A DNA stretch of 64,000 bases. Origin: Heterobilharzia americana. Taxonomy: Eukaryota > Platyhelminthes > Trematoda > Strigeidida > Schistosomatidae. The translations under genes and the position numbers were made by a program. The notes beneath the pieces were generated by a model. It saw only the letters and a program-made list of their open reading frames with translations. It was not told where the DNA came from and did not search any database. The DNA lies in NCBI GenBank assembly GCA_944470555.2, contig OX104127.1, positions 139,518,786 through 139,582,785 on the forward strand, written 5' to 3'. Of this stretch, positions 34,262 through 44,350 are shown one piece after another; position 1 is the stretch's first letter, and each line of letters starts with the position of its first letter.

Positions 34262-35450
34262 AGCGAGTTTCACACGGAAGTCTGGTCCAAACTGCCAAAG
34301 GAAAGTAATCAAATTTAAAATATTAAGGATATATAAATCAATCCAAAAAAAATGAAATTAAGGATGTGCCGAACCTTCCTCAGAAGAACTGGATAAGCAC
34401 TGTCATAATCCCATACCGTAAGGAGACTTCAGAAGAATTAAAGAAGAATTCTCAACAAACACGACATAAGAGTTTACTTTCATACAACGAATACTCTATG
34501 TTCCAACCTAATGAAAGTTAAAGATGTAGTACCTAAAGAAAATCAACAGAACTGCGTTTATGAAATAAAATGCGGAGATTGTACTGCAGTATATGTAAGG
34601 GAAACAGTCAGGCAGGTAAATGTGAGTGTCAGTGAGCATAAACTATGCTTAAAGCAGATCCCGAAAACCTCAACAGAGGTTAAGAAACTAGAAAATAAAT
34701 CCACAATCATGGATGGAGATGGGACACAAAATTAACTGTGACGGAACTAAGGTTCTACAAAAAGTTTTTAGGTCATACCAAGAAAGATTGACGGCCGAAG
34801 CCCTACATATATGGGTGAATCCAGACAGTTTGAACAGACGAGATAGAGTACAGTTAGCTGCCTCTTGGCAATTAGCAATTAGTAAGCAAAAAAAGAGTGA
34901 CTCAAAGCATTTAGCGTCAACACCAGTGTCAACTTCATTATTTCTGTATCAACAACAACACAATCTGGATTTCTTTGATTCACTATTACTATCATCATCT
35001 CCATCACCACCATCATTATCATTACTCATTTCCACTCTTTTTCCGGTAAATCAACGAAAAATTCGTTAATACTATTCATCGCCATATCCCAACTGAAACT
35101 GCATGCTTATCCACCTTCTTCATTCCATTGTACTTATAAAATTACCGAATGACTATAATGTCACCAGTGTCCTTTTCGTCTGATATTTACAATCAAGACA
35201 GATATGAATTGGAGTACATATATAACATACATACATACATATACATACCTATACACCATATAACAAGAGACATGCAATTTCACTCTGAGTGGATTAGTTA
35301 TCACAATTTAGAAAGACGACTATACGAAGAGGATTGGACAAGGAGATTAAATACATGTTTTTTTTTATTCATTTATGTATATCCTTGATATTTTAATTTT
35401 GATTATTTCTCTGAAGAAGCTCAAACCAGACTTCCGAGTGAAAAGTTGGA
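34262..35450 (+). mobile_element. Penelope-like element (second PLE family), C-terminal part with inverted terminal motifs
   Basis: Coding similarity starts about 34400 (IPYRKETSEELK). Frame 34511-34735 carries QQNCVYEIKCGDCTAVYV with R-E-T and S-E-H-K following, the GIY-YIG nuclease module. The next frame (34713-35069) gives INCDGTKVL, RLTAEALHIW and NPDSLNRRDRVQL, the usual PLE tail. A one-base frame change and a stop separate the parts. The unit is flanked by an inverted repeat, 34268-34286 against 35425-35443 (18 of 19 positions complementary), which fits the inverted terminal repeat arrangement described for some PLEs. The reverse transcriptase is missing. Confidence 0.8.
35411..35447 (+). 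ncRNA. Hammerhead-like motif at the PLE 3' end
   Basis: CTGAAGA at 35411-35417 and GAAA at 35440-35443 enclose AGCUC...GAGU, which can pair as stem II if one G is bulged. PLE terminal repeats are known to carry hammerhead motifs of this form. I could not place a convincing cleavage triplet and stem I, so this is a relic or a partial motif. Confidence 0.4.
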
Positions 35451-35523
35451 ATTTTATTCACTGATTATCGGTAAACTGACCGATTAACTACTTTTTTCAC
35501 CTTCATTTATTACTATTATGAAG
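35451..35523 (+). promoter_or_regulatory. Splice acceptor region of CAP-Gly exon B
   Basis: A pyrimidine-rich stretch (ACTTTTTTCACCTTCATTT) leads to AG at 35522-35523. It begins within about 70 bp of the PLE 3' motif, so the element may supply part of the upstream splice context. Confidence 0.6.
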
Positions 35524-35646
35524 GTATTGTGTTGGATTCCAGCTCTGGTAAACATGATGGAAGTATAAATGGGATAAGATATTTTCAATGTTCAGCGAAA
35601 CGAGGTATATTCTGTCCAATCAGTGATTTATCTTCAGTGGATCAAA
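35524..35646 (+). CDS. CAP-Gly protein, exon B: second half of the CAP-Gly domain
   Basis: Joined to exon A, this completes Gly114 and adds residues 115-154, reading GIVLDSSSGKHDGSINGIRY and then FQCSAKRGIFCPISDLSSVD. This gives the conserved G-x-V-L-D, the G-K-x-D-G groove motif, RYF-x-C and G-I-F of the family, most like CLIP-170 (GIVLD, RYFQC, GIF). The usual Asn of GKNDG is His here. Domain length is normal at about 70 residues. A strong donor GTAAGT begins at 35647, and a second possible donor GTATT begins at 35651. The latter would extend the exon by 4 nt and change the phase. Confidence 0.9.
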
Positions 35647-35650
35647 GTAA

Positions 35651-36430
35651 GTATTAAATTGAACCAATGTTTAATCAACAAAACTGAGTAGATTTTGTTT
35701 AGTTGAATTTGTCCTGTCAGTCATTCAATAGCTATCTTTTAGCATCGGTGAAATAGATCTTTATGTGATGGATTGGTTGATCTATCACTCTGAGAGTCTA
35801 GTTAGGTGGGCTTGGGAAGTGGTTAGACTAAATGTAGCTATCACTAAAATGCGAGTAATTCCAATCTGTTAGGGAATCCCAGAGTAATATAATATTGTCA
35901 GGTTTAATAACATGCGAAACAGTTTGAATGATAAACACTTTCAGTGATTTAATTGTCTTAATTTGTGACAAAGTGTGTAACAGTTTAATCAAATTGTGTG
36001 CCTGTTGTAAGCTGTTGAACCCAAAACATTGATCAGCAGTACATGAAAAATATTCAACATCAGTTGTTTGGATAAGACATTAGTAGGGCTGGAAAGCCAT
36101 GATAAGAAGCACAGGATATCAGAGGGAATAGGGGGACTTACAGTCTCCAATTTTTGCTGCTAAGGCTAATTTACCTCTTTAAAAGCTTCTTTGATCAAAC
36201 CTTAAACATTTGAACCTAACTACATACGTGGCACATTTTTACACCGTTCAGTTGAAACGGATTTCTGACAACGTTTTGTGGGTAGTTAGCTTAAAAATGT
36301 AAACAGATTTGTTTAGTATCGCCCCAGCCTAGGACTGTAAGCTATTCATGATGTCATCATACGTTACAACTGAGGTATACAGAAAATCAACGCATACGCA
36401 TCAAATCCACAACTGTAAAAGCTACGACAA
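35651..36430. other. Intronic spacer
   Basis: No repeat or exon recognised directly downstream of CAP-Gly exon B. Confidence 0.4.
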
Positions 36431-37270
36431 AACAGCTCATGAAATCACTTGTATAGAAAAAAGGTACATGGTAGTACATCAACCTTGAAGAAAAAGGAAA
36501 ACTATTTGATGACCGTTTTCCAGAAGAACGGCTATCCGTTCAACTTCATCAAAAAAAGTTTGCGTAATTTGTCGTTACCCAAGAACTCAGCCTCGAAAAG
36601 CAAGAAACGGATTGTCGTACATAAAAGTCATCTCCAAGATAACGGCTAGATTACTGAAGAGTTTTGGGATCGTTGTGGCTCACCAGCCTACAAAATATCT
36701 TTGCTCTTTGTTATGCAGGCCAAAAGGCAAACCAAGTGTTCTCTATAAAATAAACTACAGAAACCGTAAAAACACTGCATGGGACAGACTGGTTGCCGTC
36801 TTCTTGTCAGCCAATATGAACGTCAACTAGCAGTGAAGCGTCATAACGTACCTTAGCTCATTTTAATGTACACCAACAACTGTGGATATGAATTAACTTG
36901 AAAAATGTGGAAATCCTGAATATAAGGAATACAAAGAATACCAAAGAACGTTTAGAAGCTTGATGTTCAGGTCAGTCAGCGATCAACAGATATATTGACA
37001 TTCACCAAATCTATTAACCAATGAGAGAGATAATCACAAGACCTTGGGAGAAACAACCAATCACACACAAAGCTACTCAATAAATTATAGATACAACCTT
37101 ATAGCCCACTTCTTTCTGAAGTTAGTGCTGATGATATTGCCAAGAATGACAGTGAAGGCCTCACGATTAAACCACCTAGCTCAGGGAAAGCAACACCACC
37201 AAAACACTCTACAAACCTTATTCAGTATTGATCTCATGGTTTCTTCTTTTTGTAGCTAAAATTGGCGTAT
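36431..37270 (+). mobile_element. Penelope-like element fragment: end of RT, GIY-YIG and tail
   Basis: Frame 36449-36649 carries FQKNGYPFNFIKKSLR, the motif that follows the PLE polymerase. Frame 36612-36830 gives VVAHQPTKYLCSLLCRPKGK and VLYKINYRNRKN, the start of the GIY-YIG nuclease. After several frame changes, 37130-37200 gives LTIKPPSSGK, the tail also seen in the copy at 56.6 kb. It is 5' truncated and disrupted, and lies on the sense strand of the host gene. Confidence 0.75.
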
Positions 37271-38155
37271 ACGTTTTATTGTACTGGAAATGATCATAAC
37301 AGATAAAAAGGGTAATTAACAGCTGTTATTACTAATCATAGAGAGCGTGCTTAAAGCAAGATCTTAATTTATGCTGATTTATGAAGCTATTTATCACTCA
37401 GCCTACCTAGTTCACCGTCTACTCTGATCCGTTGAAACGTCACCAATATTGATGCATCAGTAACTGTAAAAAGTTAGCATTATAGTGTATCTGCTCTACT
37501 ATGACTGACTTTATACGTATGATAGAGATTTGGGAGGCAAAAATGATTGAAACAAAAAAAATTCACGCTGAATCGCCAGTTGTAAAAGGATATTCCTGTT
37601 TGACAGTGATTTTTACTGTGACAAGTAAATTCCACTCCCTTTAGATTGGTTCATTGAAGCATACAGCTAGTAAAAACACTGCAGGATAAAGCAGATAAAT
37701 TTGACCTTATTTTTTTGTGTATTACTCAGATGGATCGATTTCCTTCTGTACAGAAATACACTTGAATTGCACTCTTAAATAAACAAGCGCAACTCATCTA
37801 CCTTTTATAGTGTTTCAGTTTGAGTGTTGTGCTTTACTAAACAATCCTAATGACTTACTCCAAAATATGGTATAACCAAATATTTGTTTACACAAATCCT
37901 GTTCTCACTGTGAAAATATATCAGTTTTGAGAACGTTGACGTATACATTCAGTAAAACTAATTGATTATCTTCACAGGAGATCCAATATTAACACTGATT
38001 TATTCTGAGCAAACACCGGTAGGGCATTGACTAATCAATACAGATATGCCATGGATCGACAAAGGGTTTAGATAAAAGGGGAAGGATTTTATTATAAGCT
38101 TACTCATAGTTCTAATGTTCCAATTTGCAGGCTTGTGGGGATTTATTGATTTCAG
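37271..38155. other. Intronic spacer
   Basis: Nothing recognised. Confidence 0.4.
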
Positions 38156-38156
38156 G

Positions 38157-38400
38157 TTGGTATTCATCATGGACTGATATCAGTTAGAGAAACATTGGAA
38201 ACTTGTGAGCAGTGGACAGGTGTTTCGTTTTAGTATGGAACTGCTCAGCAGTGCACATTCATGAGCCCGACAGGAATCGAATCCAGGAACTTCAGATTCC
38301 GTGGCCAGCACATTACCACTAAGCCACTGGGTCGGAATCCAATGGTCCGTATTTCCCATTTCTGTCAGTTCACGATATGTTTCCGTTAACAAACAGATGT
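38157..38400 (-). repeat. tRNA-headed SINE, family 3, with hammerhead
   Basis: On the minus strand the head reads GATTCCGACCCAGTGGCTTA then GTGGTAATGTGCTGG, with B box TGGATTCGATTCC. The ribozyme part follows as GTGCACTGCTGAGCAG, CTAAAACGAAACACC and TGTCCACTGC, and then the tail TGATATCAGTCCATGATGAA. This copy keeps the GAAAC and GUC parts, but the catalytic G of CUGAGGA is C, and stem II has lost pairs. Confidence 0.75.
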
Positions 38401-38695
38401 TTTAGCCATAATTAACGAGCTATCAGTTTATTACTGTTTCATGATGAGTTGGAGTGATGATGCAATGAGTATTCCATGAACCATCTCAATGACGCTACAA
38501 TAATAGACTGATATTTTCTTTAATCCATTGGATAACCAAGCGTTATTTACTAAGTATTAAATGTCATCCGCCACAAATGGAAGCCATAATACATCGTATC
38601 ATGGTTTACTGATTACATTGGCTACTTTTAAACTTGCAAAATGCCTGATTCAGCACAGAGTTATACAAGCTCGAAATACAGCCAGTTAGTCAGTC
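38401..38695. other. Intronic spacer
   Basis: No feature recognised. Confidence 0.35.
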
Positions 38696-38699
38696 AGCA

Positions 38700-41480
38700 T
38701 GAATTTTAGACTTCCTATTACTGTATAACGGTCCAATTTGTCACACGTTACATCAACATATCAAATCGGAAGGTAGGGAAATAAGAAAGAAAATAATGAA
38801 AGGTTGAAGAGGGTCAAAAAGGAGGTAGAGATAAAACAACTGTGAAATACAGTATGATCATCAAGATGAAGGCAATGTGCAGATGCATCTTAGCTACTGA
38901 GATCGACTCTAAACCATGTCGTCTACACTCTTCATCGATCGCTTTCACTATTCACGTAGACCACAACCAGGAAGTCTACATTTCCGTACATGCTTCAGGT
39001 CAACAGTCAAAAGTATCATAGACTCATGCCATCTTTTATTCTGGTCATCTCTAACTTTTTACCAGCCTCGACCTACTTTGACTGAGCAGATGGAGACTAG
39101 GGATGCATAACACACTTTACAATCAGCTGAGTCGACAAAGGTTCACAATCCAATCAACTGACTTTCATCTTTTCCCTAAAACTCTGCGCATGACTTCTAC
39201 TTTGCTGAAGTGTAGACACCATAATATCCGATCTATGCCATGAAAACAGTTGCGGTCAAAAGCCTGAAGCTTTCTTATATTCTCTACTTTCACTGACCAT
39301 GTTTCACATTCATATTTTAGAAAACATTGGGCCACAGCATAGTACAGTCGACTCGTAATAGACAATGAAAGATAACGGTGGCGTCATAAATGGTGTTAGT
39401 TGGCAAACACCAATTGAGACTCTTCCATCCATACGGAGATTTAATCAACCACTGACGGACCAGGGGTGATACACCTTCCCAAGTAAGCAAAGTGGTCAAA
39501 GAGCTCAACCACTTTTTTCCCTACTTTTAGACGAAGCAGCAACATGAACTAGTCGTAAAACAATAATTTACAGTTACATAATAAAAATGCATCCAAATAA
39601 CATCCTCAGATTGTCATTGAATGTGTCCAGGAGACCCTGCATCTCAAAAGCGTCTTCACTGAACAAAACTGTTATTCACTCTTTCCATGTCAACTAGAGT
39701 CTCTTCTAACAAGGTCATTCCTTGTAAACTCAGACTTACAGGAGAGGTAGCCGACCATAACCACGTCTATTGTAAATTACGTAAAAATGGAGAGGGGGAG
39801 CATTCTTGATGGACATCATCCGATGTACACAACCTACCCAGCCACTCACCGTAGATTCCAGCACGCTCATGGGTGTACGAATGCCGCACCTTCAACAAAC
39901 TGGTTTATCTGCATCTTTCTCAGTGACAGACACTGTCACAAGACATCTCAAACCATGAAGTCGAGTTCTGTCTTCAGGTCAGGCGCCTTTAAGTGTGTTT
40001 TTATTTCAAGACATGACAAAGGGTGAATATCTAGTTAGAAGCCGCTCGACTAAGTCTAGAAATTTCCAGGTTTTCTCGGGTCTATCGTCCCAGGGATTCA
40101 CTTAAAGACATAATGATTATAGAATCTAGGATACTCGACACTACGTAAGTCAGACTGATTCCAATATGGACACCACATGAGAATTTCTCTCCTTCTTCTG
40201 AGACTAGGACATTAGGTGACTGACACAAGTCAGGTGGGACCATATCTGATTCTCATGCACTGACTAACACTTTAAATGGTCTAACCAGTAACCCTCATTC
40301 ACCATCCTTACATATCTCTGGTGAAAATCCATTTGGTCCGGTAACCCCTCACGGCTTCAGGTTACTTACAACCTTCTCAACTAAGGCAAGAGTCGGATGG
40401 CCGTTCTCTGTATTCTACTCAGGATCCGACTGGATAGCGAGTAGTGCGATAGTGACTGTAGGCTTACTGAACTGTTCCACCCATCGTTTCAGTCGACTCC
40501 TCTGCGAGGGAATCAAAAAATAATGCTTATTCGTTATGGTCTTACTAATAATTATTGTTTTTATTCCGGTTTCCCCAATCAGTCTTAGTAGCTGCCTACT
40601 GTTACACATAGCCGCTAACTTTTTTACAGTTGTCCACCACCGCTCATAGTCATTGTGTAAACTTCTCGTCAGTCTACATTTCAGTAGCTTTCACCCTTCA
40701 CAGTAGCTGGAATGCTTTTACGCGTATCCTCTTGTTAAGTGAAAGCTTCTGAGAGCCCCAAACTCTTATTTTTTTCTGAACGTCAGTTACTATCTTTATC
40801 GTCATTTTTAAAGTTAACTAAAGATGGTATCAGGCGTTTTTAGGTTAAATGTTCCTGCCCCGATCTGATTGACTGTCTAAAAAGATTCCTTTCAAATTGA
40901 ACCTTTGTATTCTAACCATCAAGTTGCTCTCAGAATGCCCTTTCTGCTGTACCTTTTCTAGGTCCATTTAAGCACAGACATAGGTGTGCTCAAAATAAAG
41001 CGTGATCAACTTCCAATCAAATGCTATAAAATGAACGGTGATCTCCCATTAACCCTTTCCAGAAATAACTGATCGGAATATGGTCTATTCGCATCTCCTA
41101 TTGTAAACTGTGGCAATGTGAACCGATGAATTGCTGTACTAACTTCTACATCTATTTGTCTGCTTGTCTGAGGTCGGTGGACACCACTTTAGACAACGTC
41201 TGCCTATTCCATGAGTTTATGCTGACCAGAAATATACAATTGTCCGGACACAATTTTAATAGGCAACAGCCGTTACCCGTCCCTTAGATTGGGATTCGGA
41301 AAATACCACCCCTTACTGTCTGACTTAGCCTACTCAGCTTTGCACTAAAATCGCCTGCTTCAGCAGTCGCACATCAACGTTTGGCTTTTGGCAGGAGACC
41401 ACACAGCTTTCAGTAACACTTATATTTCACTCCATCTGAACTGCAAGCAGAGATTAAAAACAGCGATTAGTTTCAGTGTG
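38700..41480 (-). mobile_element. Decayed long copy of RTE-like family 2
   Basis: The 3' end (TTACTGTATAACGGTCC near 38720) matches the 3' end of the copy at 52.6 kb (TTACTGCGTAACGGTCC). Minus-strand frames include the segment before RT at 40609-40415 (NSRQLLRLIGETGIK, then SRLKRWVEQF) and the post-RT segment at 39365-39165 (AVAQCFLKYECETWSVKVEN, then FDRNCF). This order is endonuclease/RT-type non-LTR, probably RTE clade. Many stops and indels are present. The 5' limit near 41480 is uncertain. Confidence 0.65.
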
Positions 41481-42036
41481 CTTTTTTTAGCTCTAACTGA
41501 AACATTCAGTCAATCAGCGTACAGATGACTGTTAACTGAAATTCATTAGAGTAGTGTGCTTTCTTAGCTCCACGCCCACACCTACGAGAACTAGCCACCG
41601 AATTTCCAGAAACTCACTGGTGAATTTCGCAAACTCGCGAAACCGAGTGGGTGGGGTTGAGTTATTTACTGAATATGGGTCCTGTATGGGTGTCTCATAC
41701 ACACAGCGTACATCCATGGTCCGAGTTGCCAGGGGTTTCACTGAAAAAGCTTCTTTTCTGGTTCGACTCGGCGCATGAACATGAAAAGCTGTGAAATGTG
41801 GCTTGAAGTGTGGTCCGAGGAGAACAAGAATGCTGTTACTTGCGCTTGAATCATTGCCAAGAGCTGCAGAGCTGGACGAAATTCAGGATGACACGAGAAT
41901 GTTGAACGAAGGATGCAAAGAAAGATTGGATGGCAAAGATGTTAACGGTTGATAATGATTTAAGGGAACTTAAGGGCTGATAGCATTGTGCAGGCATTTA
42001 ACACTTTCTGACTGCAAATAGCATGACTGTTTCTTC
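41481..42036. other. Unassigned, somewhat GC-richer segment
   Basis: Overlapping opposite-strand frames of about 70 codons occur at 41532-41778. It could be the 5' part of the neighbouring retroelement, but I found no supporting motif. Confidence 0.3.
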
Positions 42037-43980
42037 GTGAGGAAAATAAAAAGAAAGCGTATTAGTAATAGCAATTTGATGAACTCAGAATTCAAGGGAC
42101 GTTTGCTTGAGGTTGGTCTTAAATGGAGTTTTGTAAGTTTAAGACATAACCGTGATTGTCATAAACCCAGCAAGAACATTTATACCGCTTGCACTGGAAT
42201 ACCACAGGTTAAGTGGGAGTGTGCCAGTTTTGAGGTTGATATTTTCTAGTTCCTGTGACCATGCAAAAATCAGCGTAATCATCACGGTAGTGCTGGTCAT
42301 ATACAGGAAACACTTTACTGCTGTCACATACCATCCATCCAGCAGCGTGACTTTTCCCTCGAACCCCTGTCAGACAGCAACCGTCCACAGTACAAAGTCA
42401 GCTGTGTCGTATCACTATCCAACAAATCTTTCTGGTAAGTCAGGACCTCAAGGAACAAATCTCTCCACTAGCATAGCTCTCTAGGTAACTGAGATATATT
42501 ATCTTGACCACCATATCAAGGTAGCAGCTGCCAATGTTTATCCTTTTTCTGATTAAATGACCTAATGATAGTTTGTGAGTCAAAAGAAATCAATGAATAA
42601 CCTACCTACCTACCTAGAGTGCTTTCCTAAATGTAATAGTTACCATGTCTTACGTAAAGGCTCTGTTCAGTCCATTCGCTCTGAAAAAAATTCAAGTCTG
42701 TATACATCACCTAAATAGGTGTTGTTTTTCAGACTTCGAAATTCACAAAACCTTTCCTATATCTCGACTTTTAGATATATATGAGACCTTTATTCTCACT
42801 TATTTTCTTTTTCCATAAATATGAAACAGAATGGAAAGCATCCGATAATTCCCTACCGATTTATGCTTATTTCATTCTAATGTTAAATAAACATAACTGC
42901 ACTGCTTGATACCTCTGAAAAATGCTGTCTTTTTAAAATGATCACTGCTGTTGTGTAGACAGTTAAGCATCACTGTATTAAGCTGATAGGGTCACTGAAA
43001 GGCGCTTATCAAATTACTTTGAAATTTCAATAATACTCTCATTGTTCACCTACCAAAATCTGTTGGCTAATTTATTCACTAAGATCATAATACGATGTCA
43101 TGAATTAAAGAAGTCATCACACTCCTAAGAGTAGTCAGTGAAAAATACTCTACTCTTAACAGAAATCCTTATCCCTTGTAAATTACTGGCATGAGCCTAA
43201 CAGTTGAAAAATACATTGATAACTGAAAAATACTTGTGAAGTAGTAACCCCTGGTGTCATATTCACTCAGTTTTTTTCTGAAGGTAGACACAGGAGGGCA
43301 TTTTATAGTCAGGCAGCAAGCTGAGGCCTAACTGAACTAACTGTTCCTTACGGGTGACTTCGCCTACAGTTAATTAGATACTAACAATGATATAGATTAT
43401 TCAGCTGAAATATCTTGATAGGAATCCTTGTTTTCTTAATCAAGAAGATAGCTATGCTATACTCCGCACGGTATTTAAAAATACAGTGAGAAAAAAATCG
43501 AAAATGCTGACCTTGTACTGTGCCAGTTAGAGAATTTCCAAGTTGAGCAAATAAAGTATGAAAAATGATCACAACAATATTTAATCCTCGTGCCCATAGC
43601 AAAGTAATCAAGCTTCACTATAAACATATCACATTACAGCTCACAAACACCCGGAAAAGGGCGATACTTGTCAGCTGAATGATCTATCGTGATACGAATA
43701 TGTCTACATGAAACGAATAGCTATCTTGATTTTCGGCTTACTTAACTATACCGATAAACGCTTTAATGGCATCGAAGGAGATAGTGAGTACTCACATTAT
43801 ATTCAAGATGTTTAGATTTACAGGACCACTTGAACTTTCGCATACGCAAACATTTCTACGGTTGGATAACCCCATTGTTTGCATTCATAAGCAGATTAAC
43901 TCTCTGTATAAGGCGTACTTTTAATGTAGCAGCAGTGAAAAGTATCCTTCAGGCTATTTTGTGTGAAGTTGATCAGTGTT
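42037..43980. other. Intronic spacer
   Basis: A 110-codon + frame at 42152-42484 has no recognised domain, and its counterpart frames overlap it. I do not call it. A short CCTA repeat lies near 42601-42616. Confidence 0.35.
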
Positions 43981-43984
43981 AGCT

Positions 43985-44170
43985 GGATGGAGGCAATCGA
44001 CACGAGGCTGTGCTTGACTAAGGTCTCGCTCTTTTTGACAGTCCTCAGTAAAGCTTGTCTGCAGGCTTGACAGAATAGTTGTTCCGTCTGAGGTTTAAAC
44101 TCACGTCACCCAGTGTTGCAGTAGGCGGGTAACCAACTTCATGTAGTCTTTTCCTAAGCGCTGATCAAAC
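43985..44170 (-). repeat. SINE family 2, degenerate
   Basis: On the minus strand ACTGCAACACTGGGTGACGT then GAGTTTAAACC is the head. TTTACTGAGGACTGTC, GAGCGAGACC and TTAGTC mark the ribozyme part, where GAAAC has become GAGAC. The tail is TCGATTGCCTCCA. The left arm of the inverted repeat at 44129-44350 overlaps its upstream end. Confidence 0.55.
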
Positions 44171-44350
44171 TCTGTCTATCATTTCGTAATGTGACTATTT
44201 GGCTAGGAGGTTCACCATTCTAATACTCTGAGATAGATGTTAGCTGAGCAGAGCACAGCAATAGTTAACCTCCTAGCCAGGTGGTCACATTGCGAAGTGA
44301 TTAACAGAATTTAATCAGCACTTAGGACTGGACCAAATGAAGTTGGCAAC
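44129..44350. repeat. Inverted repeat with two arms of about 87 nt
   Basis: 44129-44216 (GTAACCAACTTCATG...GGCTAGGAGGTTCACC) is the reverse complement of 44264-44350 (GTTAACCTCCTAGCC...GAAGTTGGCAAC) at roughly four in five positions, with a 47-nt loop. If transcribed it would make a stable hairpin. Both arms look like upstream sequence of SINE family 2. Confidence 0.75.

Larger units (their letters stand above)
18966..35523 (+). other. First recognised intron of the CAP-Gly gene (about 16.6 kb)
   Basis: Bounded by GTAAGT at 18966 and by a pyrimidine-rich stretch ending in AG at 35522-35523. The two exons join exactly within a Gly codon and restore a contiguous CAP-Gly domain. The intron holds RTE copy B, two PLE fragments, several SINEs and the largest triplet microsatellite of the window. 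I found no additional exon within it. Confidence 0.8.

Noticed and set aside
41532..41778. Opposed 70-codon frames in a GC-richer patch
   Set aside because: Could be the 5' part of the neighbouring LINE but no endonuclease motif was seen, so not called as a gene.
42152..42484. 110-codon + frame
   Set aside because: No recognisable domain; the opposite-strand frame over the same bases is also open, which suggests chance or an old repeat.
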